49,838 nt of DNA, from positions 1 through 49,838 of the forward strand of contig QEXX01000026.1 of the NCBI GenBank assembly GCA_003130835.1. Direction: 5' to 3'. The position numbers and the translations under genes were made by a program. Under the pieces are notes generated by a model. That model was not told the origin of the DNA, did not search any database, and saw only the letters and a program-made list of their open reading frames with translations. The DNA is from Anaerolineae bacterium. GTDB taxonomy: Bacteria > Chloroflexota > Anaerolineae > Anaerolineales > UBA4823. Positions within the stretch are counted from its first letter, which is position 1. Every line of letters begins with the position of its first letter. Of this stretch, positions 15,545 to 24,119 are shown one piece after another.

Positions 15545-17537
15545 GCAAGCGTTCCCATTCTTCTAACAGGCGGTCGATCTCGGCTTGCAGACGCACATAT
15601 TCGTTGCCTAGCTTTTGGACTTGCGATGCCTCGGGGGGTGGGTTTTCTAGCTTGCGTTGCAGGATAGCCAACTCAGCTTCCCTTTTGGCGATCGAGTCTT
15701 CTAACTCTTGCAGCCGCAGAAGGCGCTGTCTTTCGGCGTTGTGGCGCTTCTTGCGCGGTGGAGACTCTGCCTTCGGCGCAGTTTGGGCGAGGGGGGCTTG
15801 AGTGGCTCTTTCTGCTTCCAGTTGTAGACGATATTCCGTGTAGCCTCCTTGAAAGACGCGCAAGCGGCGTTCTTCGGGGAGCACTTCCCAAATTTGGGTG
15901 GCAAGGGCATCGATCAGATAGCGGTCGTGGGAAACCAACAAGATCGTGCCGCGGTATTCGCTCAAGGCTTCTTGTAAAACCTCTTGAGATGGGATATCCA
16001 AATGGTTGGTGGGTTCGTCCAGTAAAAGTAAGTTGGCATCACTCAGGCAGAGTTTTGCCAACGCCAGACGCCCGCGCTCACCGCCGGAAAGGGTAGCAAC
16101 CTGACGGAAGACATCCTCTCCGTAGAACTGAAACCGTGCCAGATAATTGCGCATTTCAGCGGGAAGCATCGCTGGAGCAACGGTTTCGATCTCTTGCAGC
16201 ACGCTGTTTTCGGGTTTTAGCCCCTCATGGGCTTGGGCAAAATAAGCAATGTGCAGACTGGCGCCCAGGCGCACCTCGCCGCTGAATGGCGGCAAACTCC
16301 CCAGAATGGTTTTGAGGAAGGTGGTTTTGCCAGCTCCGTTCGGGCCAATCAGCGCTACGCATTCGCCGCGTTTCAAGATGAGGTCCGGCACTTCGATCAA
16401 GGGACGGCTTTCATCGGGATAACCGACCTGCAGATCAAAGGTGCGTAAAACCAAATCGCCCGAACGCTCCGCAGCGTTGAGGCGCAAACCCAACTTCGGC
16501 TGGCGTGGTTGGGTGATAGACAAAGCGTGAATGCGCCGCGTGACTTCTTCGACGCTCATCATTTGGCTGGTTGTACCGCTCTCGGCAGCAATTTGAGCCC
16601 ATTGCTTTCCCTGAATTGCTTCCCAGCCCCCCCGCTCAATGGCTTCTAACCAACGGCTCAGGCGGCGCAGGCGACCCTTTGCCTGCAATACGTTTTGTCC
16701 AGAAATGTTGCGGCGGATATATTCCAGTTCTTTTTCCAGGCGCTCTTTTTCGGCTTCGAAAGCCAAGCGGCGGGCATTCCAGCGCTCCTCGCGTTGTTGC
16801 ACATAGGCACTGTAATTGCCGCAATAAACCTCTATGCCTCGTTCGGACATCTCCCAGATGGTGTTGACGACGCGATCCAGAAAGTAGCGGTCATGGGAAA
16901 CCATCAGGACGGCGCCGCTCCATTGGTTGAGATAGCCTTCCAACCACTCTACAGCTTGGAGATCAAGGTGGTTGGTGGGTTCATCGAGCACCAACAGGTC
17001 GGGTTTGGAAATCAATAAGCGAGCTAATACTGCCCGAGTGCGTTGCCCCCCGGAGAGTTGGGTTAACGGCCGCCAAAAGTCCTCCTCCCGAAAGCCCAAG
17101 CCCCGTAAGGTTTGTCGAATCACCAATTCATATTGGTAGCCTCCTTGATGTTCAAAGGCGGCTTGTAATGCTCCATAACGCTCCAGTAGATCGGGCGATG
17201 AATTGGGCTGGCTCATCTCCTTCTCTAAGCGGCGTAATTCTGCTTCCATTTGGAGGAGATCGGAGAGCGCTTCGAGACATTCTTCCCAAAGCGTGCGCTG
17301 ACTTTCGAGTACCGTTTCTTGCGGAAGGTAGCCAATGCGGATATGGCGGGCACGCTGCACCGTGCCTTGACTGGGTTCTTCTAAGCCGATCAAGATGCGA
17401 ATGAGAGTTGTCTTGCCAATCCCGTTCGGGCCGACGATGGCAATCCGTCCATTTGGCGGCACGCTAAGGGAGAGATTGGTAAACAAATCTCGCGCCCCGA
17501 AGGCTTTGGAGAGGTTCTGCGCCGTTAGGTACGACAT
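15516..17537 (-). CDS. ABC-F family ribosome-associated ATPase
   Basis: 673 residues from the ATG at 17537 (MSYLTAQNLSKAFG), the normal family N-terminus. An in-frame start at 17567 is less likely because a -10 element lies between. Two ABC domains in one chain with no membrane segments define ABC-F: Walker A GPNGIGKTT and GPNGAGKTT; signatures LSGGQRTRAVLA and LSGGERGRLALA; Walker B/DEPTNHLD in both. Between them is the charged P-site tRNA-interaction-motif-like linker. The C-terminus carries a coiled coil (ELEDSIAKREAELAILQRKLE...EIDRLLEEWERLHEEA). ABC-F proteins bind the ribosomal E site and relieve stalling or give antibiotic protection; the subfamily cannot be settled by eye. It is divergent from the LCP gene with only 63 bp between. 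Confidence 0.9.
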   Translation of the reverse strand: MSYLTAQNLSKAFGARDLFTNLSLSVPPNGRIAIVGPNGIGKTTLIRILIGLEEPSQGTVQRARHIRIGYLPQETVLESQRTLWEECLEALSDLLQMEAELRRLEKEMSQPNSSPDLLERYGALQAAFEHQGGYQYELVIRQTLRGLGFREEDFWRPLTQLSGGQRTRAVLARLLISKPDLLVLDEPTNHLDLQAVEWLEGYLNQWSGAVLMVSHDRYFLDRVVNTIWEMSERGIEVYCGNYSAYVQQREERWNARRLAFEAEKERLEKELEYIRRNISGQNVLQAKGRLRRLSRWLEAIERGGWEAIQGKQWAQIAAESGTTSQMMSVEEVTRRIHALSITQPRQPKLGLRLNAAERSGDLVLRTFDLQVGYPDESRPLIEVPDLILKRGECVALIGPNGAGKTTFLKTILGSLPPFSGEVRLGASLHIAYFAQAHEGLKPENSVLQEIETVAPAMLPAEMRNYLARFQFYGEDVFRQVATLSGGERGRLALAKLCLSDANLLLLDEPTNHLDIPSQEVLQEALSEYRGTILLVSHDRYLIDALATQIWEVLPEERRLRVFQGGYTEYRLQLEAERATQAPLAQTAPKAESPPRKKRHNAERQRLLRLQELEDSIAKREAELAILQRKLENPPPEASQVQKLGNEYVRLQAEIDRLLEEWERLHEEAVGEGR

Positions 17538-17546
17538 GATGCGCTC

Positions 17547-17564
17547 ATTATACCGTGATATAAT
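17547..17564. promoter_or_regulatory. Back-to-back -10 elements of divergent promoters
   Basis: ATTATA at 17547-17552 reads TATAAT on the minus strand, and TATAAT at 17559-17564 reads on the plus strand. No good -35 was seen for either. The minus-strand element ends 9 nt before the ABC-F ATG. The plus-strand element gives a leader of about 29 nt for the LCP gene. Confidence 0.45.
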
Positions 17565-17600
17565 CATCAGGCGATTTTGACAATTCTAGAATGATGATCT

Positions 17601-19010
17601 ATGGAACCTTCGTCAAAAGAACAGCAACTTGCGAAGAAGACCAATTTGCTCATGATTGCCTTGATAGCTGCCTTTGGGGTGGCGGCGTTGTTGACCGCTT
17701 ACTTGACCTTTATTGTCACCCGTGATTTGGTGACCTCATGGCAGATCACCAACTTACCCGGCATTAGTGTTAGCGGTGCGACGCCAACGCCTGATTTGAG
17801 CGGCATCATCACGGATCCGAATGCTCCGTTACAGATGGTTGGACCAACCCCCGAGCCATGGGATGGCGCCAGTCGCGTTAACTTGCTGGTGATGGGTTTG
17901 GATTACCGCGATTGGGCGGCCGGGGAAGGCGCGCCGCGCACGGATACGATGATCCTGTTTACTATCGATCCGCTCTCCAAGACGGCTGGCATCTTGAACA
18001 TCCCGCGCGATCTCTGGGTAGCCATCCCAGGCTTTGGCTATGGCAAGATCAACACCGCCTATCAACTCGGTGAAGCCTATAAATTGCCGGGCGGTGGGCC
18101 GGAACTAGCCATGAAAACCGTGGAAGGGCTGATCGGCGTGCCGATTGACTTTTATGCCCAGATCGATTTTGGGGCTTTCATCAAATTTATCGACCTGATC
18201 GGCGGTGTGAAGCTAGATATTCAGGAGCCGATCAAAGTTGATCTCTTGGGGGATAACACCTTCAAAAAATTGAAACCCGGGCGACAGGTGCTCAACGGCG
18301 AGATCGCCCTGGCGTACGCGCGTGCCCGCAGTACGGAAGGGGGTGACTTTGACCGCGCTCGTCGTCAACAAGAAGTGGTCATGGCAATTCGCAACCAGAT
18401 GCTGCGCTTTGACAACCTGCCGCGCATGATTGCCAATGCACCAGTGCTCTATCAGGAGTTCTCCAAAGGCATCCGTACCAATCTATCGTTGGACCAAGCC
18501 ATTCGCCTGGCATGGTTTGCCAAGGATATCCCCGAAGAGAACATTAAACGTGCCATCATTGGGACAGAACAAGTCAATTTCTTTAAGACGCCGGATGGCT
18601 TAGATGCCCTCAAGCCGATGCCCGACAAAATCCGCGAAATTCGCGACCAAATCTTTGCCGACACCAGCCTAGAAAGCCCTTTGGCGAATCTGCCGTCATT
18701 GGAGCAGATGAAGGCTGAAGGAGCTCGGGTGAAAGTGCTCAACGGCAGTGCCTCGCCTGGCTTGGCATCGCAAACGATGGAATATCTCCAAAAACAAGGC
18801 GTCAACGTGGTTGAAACCGGCAATGCAGATACTTTTTACAACTACACGGCATTGTTTGACTATAGCGGCAAGCCTTATACGCTCAAGTTTTTGGTCGAGT
18901 TAATGGGAATCAACCCGAATTACCTGTACAATCGCTATGACCCTACCCAAGGGGTGGATGTGGTGGTGATTGTGGGGAACGATTGGGTCAATAAGATTCC
19001 GGCACCCTGA
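17601..19010 (+). CDS. LytR-CpsA-Psr (LCP) family protein with LytR_C domain
   Basis: 469 residues. One N-terminal membrane helix (~16-40) and an extracytoplasmic chain. The LCP domain (~92-265) shows RVNLLVMGLD, RTDTMILF (Arg113, Asp115), LNIPRDLWV (Arg136), GVPIDFYAQIDF, FIDLIGGVKLDI, ALAYARAR and DFDRARRQQEV, which are the pyrophosphate/metal-binding residues of phosphotransferases that attach glycopolymers to peptidoglycan or other acceptors. A LytR_C domain occupies ~375-465 (GARVKVLNGSASPGLA...VDVVVIVGNDW). It heads a rightward series with an M23 peptidase, consistent with envelope work. Acceptor and donor are unknown in this lineage. Confidence 0.9.
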   Translation: MEPSSKEQQLAKKTNLLMIALIAAFGVAALLTAYLTFIVTRDLVTSWQITNLPGISVSGATPTPDLSGIITDPNAPLQMVGPTPEPWDGASRVNLLVMGLDYRDWAAGEGAPRTDTMILFTIDPLSKTAGILNIPRDLWVAIPGFGYGKINTAYQLGEAYKLPGGGPELAMKTVEGLIGVPIDFYAQIDFGAFIKFIDLIGGVKLDIQEPIKVDLLGDNTFKKLKPGRQVLNGEIALAYARARSTEGGDFDRARRQQEVVMAIRNQMLRFDNLPRMIANAPVLYQEFSKGIRTNLSLDQAIRLAWFAKDIPEENIKRAIIGTEQVNFFKTPDGLDALKPMPDKIREIRDQIFADTSLESPLANLPSLEQMKAEGARVKVLNGSASPGLASQTMEYLQKQGVNVVETGNADTFYNYTALFDYSGKPYTLKFLVELMGINPNYLYNRYDPTQGVDVVVIVGNDWVNKIPAP

Positions 19011-19020
19011 AATTCGTCTC

Positions 19021-19062
19021 TCCCCTCTACCCCTTGCCCTTTAGGCGAGGGGTGTGAGATGA
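19021..19062. repeat. GC-rich palindromic repeat copy
   Basis: TACCCCTTGCCCTTTAGGCGAGGGGTG forms a hairpin after the LCP stop. It has the same CCCTC...CTTTAGG...GAGGGG plan as copies near 30700 and inside queG. Confidence 0.45.
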
Positions 19063-19081
19063 TGGGAAATTTTGTACAGCG

Positions 19082-19432
19082 ATGTATAAACTTGTTATCC
19101 TAATCGAGAAGTCCGTCGAACCAGCCATCTTGGATCAGCACTGGCCGGAGTTTTTGCATAACGCCGAGCAGATGCCGGGCTTGCTCCGCGAATCGACCAG
19201 CCGCATTGATGTCCATCTTTATGGCAGTGCAGAATTTCAACTGCAACATGAGCTATTCTTTAACTCCCCTGAGGAGGCTCGTCAGGCAATGGCTTCGGAG
19301 GCCGGGCGCGCAGCCGGGCGGATTTTGCAGCAATTGAGCGGTGGGCGAGTGGTGCTGTTTTTTGCGGATCACCGCGAAGACGATCTCGAAAACATCCGCA
19401 AACACCGCCAATCTCCTTTGGTTGATCAATAG
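19082..19432 (+). CDS. Small dimeric alpha/beta-barrel (EthD-like) protein
   Basis: 116 residues, cytoplasmic, no signal. The layout MYKLVILIEKS-...-HWPEFLHNAEQMPGL-...-LYGSAEFQLQHELFFNSPEEARQAMASEAGRAAGRIL-...-VVLFFADH follows the ferredoxin-like fold of EthD/ABM-type dimeric barrel proteins. No catalytic residue is apparent and no substrate can be proposed. It ends 5 bp before the M23 peptidase gene, so it is probably cotranscribed. No clear ribosome site precedes the ATG. Confidence 0.65.
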   Translation: MYKLVILIEKSVEPAILDQHWPEFLHNAEQMPGLLRESTSRIDVHLYGSAEFQLQHELFFNSPEEARQAMASEAGRAAGRILQQLSGGRVVLFFADHREDDLENIRKHRQSPLVDQ

Positions 19433-19437
19433 AGCGG

Positions 19438-20145
19438 ATGAAACGTGCCTCCCGCCTTCGTCTGGCATTTGCCATCGGTTTTCTCTTTATGGCCATCGGT
19501 GGCTATCTGGTCTATCAATGGCTGTTGCCAAACTTTGGGCGCGCACGGCGGGTTTGGCTTTACCTGCGTAATCCAGAGGCTTTCTCCCACTGGCGCGTGA
19601 AGATGGGCGAGCGCTGCGGCGATGCGCCGTTCCTCCTGCCAACGGATGGCTATATTGGCTTTCTCTGGGGGGATTCCTTCCGTCCAGGTCATCGGCATCA
19701 GGGGATTGACATCTTTGCCGGCACCGATCCCGGCCTCACCGAGGTGCGCGCGGCTTACCCCGGCTTCCTCACCCGCTTAGCTGACTGGAAATCGTCTCTC
19801 ATTATCCGCATTCCCCAAGACCCTCTCCAACCCGACCGCCAAATTTGGACGTATTACACCCATTTGGCAAGCCCCGAGGGAGACTCCTATATCGTTGCTG
19901 ATTTTCCACCCGCAACGCAAGAGGTCTATGTGGAAGCGGGCACCTTGCTGGGGTATCAGGGCAATTATTCCGGTGATCCCGGTAATCCGGTGGGTGTGCA
20001 TTTGCATTTCTCGATTGTCAAAGACCGCAAGGGTAGATTTCTAAACGAACTAGAGATCGAAAATACCCTTGATCCTTCCCCCTATTTTGGTATACCGCTC
20101 AACGCGGAAACCAATCCGGATCAGATTCCCCGCTGTGAGCAGTAG
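19438..20145 (+). CDS. M23-family (LytM-like) metallopeptidase, membrane-anchored
   Basis: 235 residues. One N-terminal membrane helix (~8-30), then a peptidase domain. Zinc-ligand pattern: HQGIDIFAG (His87, Asp91), YTHLA (His142) and VGVHLHFSI (His188, His190), which is the H-x3-D / H-x-H arrangement of M23 peptidases that cut peptidoglycan cross-bridges or regulate amidases. The family glycine-rich turn is replaced by FLWGDSFRPGHRHQG. All ligands are present, so activity is plausible. It sits in a series with the LCP protein, so a shared envelope function is likely. The ATG at 19438 is close after the previous stop. Confidence 0.85.
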   Translation: MKRASRLRLAFAIGFLFMAIGGYLVYQWLLPNFGRARRVWLYLRNPEAFSHWRVKMGERCGDAPFLLPTDGYIGFLWGDSFRPGHRHQGIDIFAGTDPGLTEVRAAYPGFLTRLADWKSSLIIRIPQDPLQPDRQIWTYYTHLASPEGDSYIVADFPPATQEVYVEAGTLLGYQGNYSGDPGNPVGVHLHFSIVKDRKGRFLNELEIENTLDPSPYFGIPLNAETNPDQIPRCEQ

Positions 20146-20256
20146 CGGGCAGGTAGCTTGGAATGGAATTCGACATCGGTACTGGAAGAGCGGTATTAAT
20201 CCCGCGGTACGGTGTAGATGCAGGTCAATCGTGCTCATTTGAGAGGAAGGCTGTAA

Positions 20257-21012
20257 ATGAAGTCGTTTGAAGGTCAAGTGGTTTTGATTAGTGGGGCGGG
20301 GCGAGGAATTGGCCGGGCTATTGCTCAAGCCTTTGCAAGTCATGGCGCCATTGTCGCCGCCAACGATATTACCCCGCTGAACCTGGATGTGACCGTAGCC
20401 GAGATCTGTGCCGCCGGCGGACAAGCCCGCGCCTATGTCTTCGATGTGGCAAAACGGCTGCCGTGCGTCAGCATGGTCGAACAAATTCTTCAGGATTGGG
20501 GGCGGATTGACATCCTCGTCAATAATGCTGCAGTAGAACCCCACGCTCCGCTGCTCGAGTTGGATGAGTGGGATTGGCAACGGACACTGGACGTCAACCT
20601 GAGCGCACCTTTTTTTCTGACCCAGGCGGTGGGACGCCTAATGCGCCAGCAGGGGGGAGGTTGCATCGTCAATATTGCCTCGATTGCCGGACGCGCGTTT
20701 GGCTTGCGCAATCGGGCTGCCTATGTCGCCAGTAAGATGGGCCTGATCGGCTTGACGCGCACGGCCGCCTTGGAGCTGGCAGCGCACAATATCCGCGTCA
20801 ATGCCGTTTGTCCAGGGGTGATTGAGACCGAGATGACCGCTGCCTTACGCCAAGATGAGGCGATGATGCAAAGCTGGCTGGCTGCCATTCCTCAAGGGCG
20901 TCTGGGCAGGCCGGAAGATGTGGTTGGATTGGTACTCTTCTTGTGCAGTCCGGCCGCCGCCTATATCACCGGGCAAGCCATCAATGTGGATGGCGGGAAG
21001 GTGATGAGTTGA
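20257..21012 (+). CDS. Short-chain dehydrogenase/reductase (FabG-like SDR)
   Basis: 251 residues. Classical SDR: cofactor loop GAGRGIG (13-19), NNAA (89-92), catalytic Asn115, Ser142, Tyr156 and Lys160 (YVASK), and PGVIETEM. The C-terminal YITGQAINVDGG is typical of NAD(P)H-dependent 3-oxoacyl or sugar/polyol reductases. The acidic Asp37 after strand 2 (VAAND) favours NAD(H). The substrate is unknown. The ATG at 20257 follows GAGAGGAAGG. The stop overlaps the TTG start of the MFS gene, so the two proteins are translationally coupled and the transporter may move the SDR substrate or product. Confidence 0.87.
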   Translation: MKSFEGQVVLISGAGRGIGRAIAQAFASHGAIVAANDITPLNLDVTVAEICAAGGQARAYVFDVAKRLPCVSMVEQILQDWGRIDILVNNAAVEPHAPLLELDEWDWQRTLDVNLSAPFFLTQAVGRLMRQQGGGCIVNIASIAGRAFGLRNRAAYVASKMGLIGLTRTAALELAAHNIRVNAVCPGVIETEMTAALRQDEAMMQSWLAAIPQGRLGRPEDVVGLVLFLCSPAAAYITGQAINVDGGKVMS

Positions 21013-22250
21013 GTCGCATCCATTTGCCCCCAGCTCTGCGCTACCCGCGTTTCCGTTACCTGTGGTTGGCACTCATCATCTCCACGGCTGGAGCGAACAT
21101 GCAATTATGGGCGCTCTTTTGGCATGTGCGCACGCTTACCCCTCTTCCAATTGCGCTGGGGGGCATCGGTTTGGTGCGCATTCTCCCGGTGATCTTCTTT
21201 TCGCTCATTGGGGGTGTGGCTGCCGATCGATATAACCGGCGCAAGATTTTCTTTCTCGCTCAATGTGTCTTGACGTTTGTAGCTGCCATGCTGGCATGGT
21301 TGACCTTCCGCCATTCGATTAGCTTATGGCACATCTATGCCCTGACGGCTTTGCAAGCTACGGCGTCGGCTTTTGATATTCCGGCGCGTCAGGCTTTGGT
21401 GCCCAATTTGGTGCCGGCCAAGGATTTGCCCAATGCTTTTAGCCTCAGTTCGATTGCTTTTCAAGTGGGAGCAATTGTCGGGCCGGCCTTGGGTGGCTGG
21501 ACGATCGCCGTTTGGGGACAGGCTTACCCGTATCTCATCAATGCCATCTCGTATGGGGCGGTCTTGTTTGCCATCTGGCGCATGGGTCCCGTGCCACAAC
21601 AGCGTATCCAAACGCGTCGTCCTCTATGGGACTGGCAAGCTATCCGGGAGGGCTGGGCCTTCATTCTCGGTCAGCCGTTGATCTTAGCCTCGATGCTGCT
21701 GGATTTCTTTGCCACTTTCTTCTCTTCGGCGAATACGCTCATGCCCATTGTGGCGAGGGATGTCTTGGGTGTAGGCGAGATCGAATATGGCTGGCTCTCT
21801 TCGGCGCAAGCGATCGGGGCTGTCTTGGCTGGTTTGGTAGTCTCGCAATTGGGCGAAGTGCGGCGTCAAGGACCGCTCTTTTTATTGTCGGTGATCTGCT
21901 TCGGGCTAGCGACCATCCTATTCGGCGTGGCGAGGGTCTTCTGGCTTGCCATGCTTGCCTTGATTCTGGTCGGGGCGGCCGATGCGGTGAGCACCATTAT
22001 CCGCAATACCATCCGCCAATTACTGACCCCAGACCATTTGCGTGGGCGCATGGTCAGTGTGAACCAGATTTTCTTTTTGGGGGGACCTCAACTAGGTGAG
22101 GTGGAAGCCGGCGTGGTGGCGCAGCTTTTTGGAGCGCCTTTCGCCATTGTCAGCGGTGGCATTGGCTGCTTGTTAGCGGTGGCTTGGGTGGTCCGTCGCT
22201 GGCCGCTCTTATGGTCGGTTGATCGAGTGGAGCAAGCGACGGGTGGATAA
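21009..22250 (+). CDS. MFS transporter (MFS_3/EntS-like), TTG start
   Basis: 413 residues. The best start is the TTG at 21009, which overlaps the upstream TGA as TTGA and has GGGAAGGTGA before it. The frame upstream of it lies inside the SDR gene. Twelve hydrophobic segments are expected. The MFS motif GGVAADRYNRRKI lies between helices 2 and 3, and a second-half counterpart RGRMVSVNQIFFLGGPQLGE is near the C-terminus. DIPARQALVPNLVPAKDLPNA is characteristic of the EntS/MFS_3 exporter group. The direction and substrate are unknown; members often export siderophores or drugs. A strong hairpin follows the stop directly. Confidence 0.85.
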   Translation: MSRIHLPPALRYPRFRYLWLALIISTAGANMQLWALFWHVRTLTPLPIALGGIGLVRILPVIFFSLIGGVAADRYNRRKIFFLAQCVLTFVAAMLAWLTFRHSISLWHIYALTALQATASAFDIPARQALVPNLVPAKDLPNAFSLSSIAFQVGAIVGPALGGWTIAVWGQAYPYLINAISYGAVLFAIWRMGPVPQQRIQTRRPLWDWQAIREGWAFILGQPLILASMLLDFFATFFSSANTLMPIVARDVLGVGEIEYGWLSSAQAIGAVLAGLVVSQLGEVRRQGPLFLLSVICFGLATILFGVARVFWLAMLALILVGAADAVSTIIRNTIRQLLTPDHLRGRMVSVNQIFFLGGPQLGEVEAGVVAQLFGAPFAIVSGGIGCLLAVAWVVRRWPLLWSVDRVEQATGG

Positions 22251-22288
22251 GGTAGTAGAGAGATTTATGAAAAAATCTCTCTACTACC
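22251..22288. terminator. Perfect 16-bp hairpin between convergent genes
   Basis: GGTAGTAGAGAGATTT (22251-22266), a 6-nt loop, and AAATCTCTCTACTACC (22273-22288). It lies between the MFS stop (22250) and the permease stop (22302), so it most likely terminates both directions. Confidence 0.7.
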
Positions 22289-22301
22289 GAGTTTGATTCG
22301 T

Positions 22302-24095
22302 TCATTTTGGAAGCGTTGCTAGTTTCGACTCTATACCCGTTTCCTGAAGATATGGCTGGAGGATGTCGATCCCTGACTCTTCTTCGTGAAGGGCATCGGT
22401 ATAGTCACCAGCAGGTGGTGGGGGATCAAATCGCGTCGGTCGGCGAATACCAAATAGCTCAAAGAAACGCGTAATACCGACGAGGATCGTATAACGGTAT
22501 TCCTGCATCCTTAGAGATTGCCATTCGACGATGGTTGCCATCGCACCCTGCACACGGGCTTTTTGGCGCACAATACGGTAAATCTGTTGCGGCGACCGAT
22601 AACCGATCGGCGAAATCAGCAACCCATGGGCAGCTAAGATCAGAACCGAGAAGGAAATGAGCACCACCCAACCTCCTTCTTCCCATTTCCCAACGATCTG
22701 GCCGATGAAGATTAAGAAAGAAAGCACGGCAGAAAAGGTGCTTCCTAAGCTACCCCATAGGCGCGCTTTACCGGTGTAGTTCTTTAAGATATGACGTCGG
22801 ATAGCCAATCCCATAGCAGTGATGGGAACAAATACCCCAATTCCATAATAAGGGACGGCTGCGGAGGTCCTGCCGCGCACCAAGAATTGAATAAGCACTG
22901 CCACAATAAAACCGGCGGTTACCGAACGAGTAAAGGTGCCTTGGGCATTACGATAGACCACGATTTCGGGAATTTCACCGATGGCCACATCCCGCCAAGC
23001 CGTGGCTTGTAAGTCCTGAAAGGCAGTCATCGAAGCTGCAGCTAACATAGCTACGGCCAAGATTTGATAGACCCAAAATAGAAAAACCCCGCCAGGAAAT
23101 TGACCAAAACCGATGTAAGCAAGGTTACCCACTAGGGTCCTCCCTAAAGTTCCATCGAAAACATTAAAACGGATTGCAAAGGTCGTGAGCATCAATGTAG
23201 TCAAGCCACCATAGAAAAGAAAGGACGTTTGTACCAAGCGACCAATTCCAGACTTGCCACTGTAAAAATTCCACAGGGCGCGCAGGCGTGGCAACCTTTT
23301 CTTGCCCCAGCGTACCAAGGCAAAGTCTTCGTTCTTGACAAATTGGATACCGTTTGACATTGCTTCCAATCCTGTTAGAGCTACCAGACCTTTCATCGAG
23401 GCAGTCAACAGGTGAAACAATGCGCGTCCGATCGGAACCTGTTCAACTTCTTGATGGTAAGGTACGGGGGGAACACCTTTCTCATGAGCAAGGATCAACC
23501 CAATGAACATGGTGAGAGTTAGGAAAATGAAGATACCCAACAGAGTGAAGACAACCCTAGCAGATTCTCCCCGGCCGCGGATGGTCAAATAATACGTAAC
23601 TCCAGCAAGAAGCGCACCGATCAAGAAGTGCCAAATCCAACTGATATGATACATATTCAAGATCGAGAGCATTTGATCGGCGCCAGAGAGGGTGGAGACC
23701 ACAATCGTAAAGATATAATCCTGGATCAGTAGGACAGCAACGACTAAGCTGATTCCCGGTGAAAGATAGCGCATGGAAGCCGTATAGGAACCACCACCCT
23801 CGTTAAAAATCCCAAGTGAGTACATATACAGCAGGCCAAAAACGATATTGGCGAAAGCAATGACTGCAGTGGCAATGTAACCCCACTTTTGCAAACCATA
23901 GGGATGTAGGGCGCTCATCATCTCGCCAGTAGCATAGTAGAAAGACGTGAAGTAGTCTACTCCAAAGAGGGCTAACGCAGCAATGACACCGATTTGTCCT
24001 GCGCCGTGGACGTGAGCATCTTCCTCACGCTCCTTGGGAGCACCTTTGAGCGACAAAAATACGAAGAGTAATAGGAGAGCAATTGAAAATAACAT
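22302..24095 (-). CDS. APC-superfamily permease, KimA-like (probable K+ uptake)
   Basis: 597 residues, about twelve membrane helices and a ~100-residue cytoplasmic tail. The first helices contain GVIAALALFGVDYFTSFYYATGE and IFNEGGGSYTASMRYL, matching in position the LSSDALSSVAYGTE and QGGGAY segments of KimA/YdaO-type APC transporters (known high-affinity K+/H+ symporters). The size also fits KimA (~600). It is the last gene of a leftward block with KdpD- and KdpE-like regulators, so potassium is the most economical substrate. Amino-acid transport cannot be excluded. It starts 24 bp after the unknown gene, so no riboswitch leader is possible between them. Confidence 0.72.
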   Translation of the reverse strand: MLFSIALLLLFVFLSLKGAPKEREEDAHVHGAGQIGVIAALALFGVDYFTSFYYATGEMMSALHPYGLQKWGYIATAVIAFANIVFGLLYMYSLGIFNEGGGSYTASMRYLSPGISLVVAVLLIQDYIFTIVVSTLSGADQMLSILNMYHISWIWHFLIGALLAGVTYYLTIRGRGESARVVFTLLGIFIFLTLTMFIGLILAHEKGVPPVPYHQEVEQVPIGRALFHLLTASMKGLVALTGLEAMSNGIQFVKNEDFALVRWGKKRLPRLRALWNFYSGKSGIGRLVQTSFLFYGGLTTLMLTTFAIRFNVFDGTLGRTLVGNLAYIGFGQFPGGVFLFWVYQILAVAMLAAASMTAFQDLQATAWRDVAIGEIPEIVVYRNAQGTFTRSVTAGFIVAVLIQFLVRGRTSAAVPYYGIGVFVPITAMGLAIRRHILKNYTGKARLWGSLGSTFSAVLSFLIFIGQIVGKWEEGGWVVLISFSVLILAAHGLLISPIGYRSPQQIYRIVRQKARVQGAMATIVEWQSLRMQEYRYTILVGITRFFELFGIRRPTRFDPPPPAGDYTDALHEEESGIDILQPYLQETGIESKLATLPK

Positions 24096-24119
24096 CGTTT
24101 TCTACCTCGATAAATCGTT

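Noticed and set aside
21512-22099. 195-codon plus-strand open frame
   Set aside because: It lies wholly inside the MFS gene in another frame; the MFS frame has clear family motifs.
24096-24119. c-di-AMP (ydaO-type) riboswitch before the permease
   Set aside because: The spacer is only 24 bp, far too short for that riboswitch.
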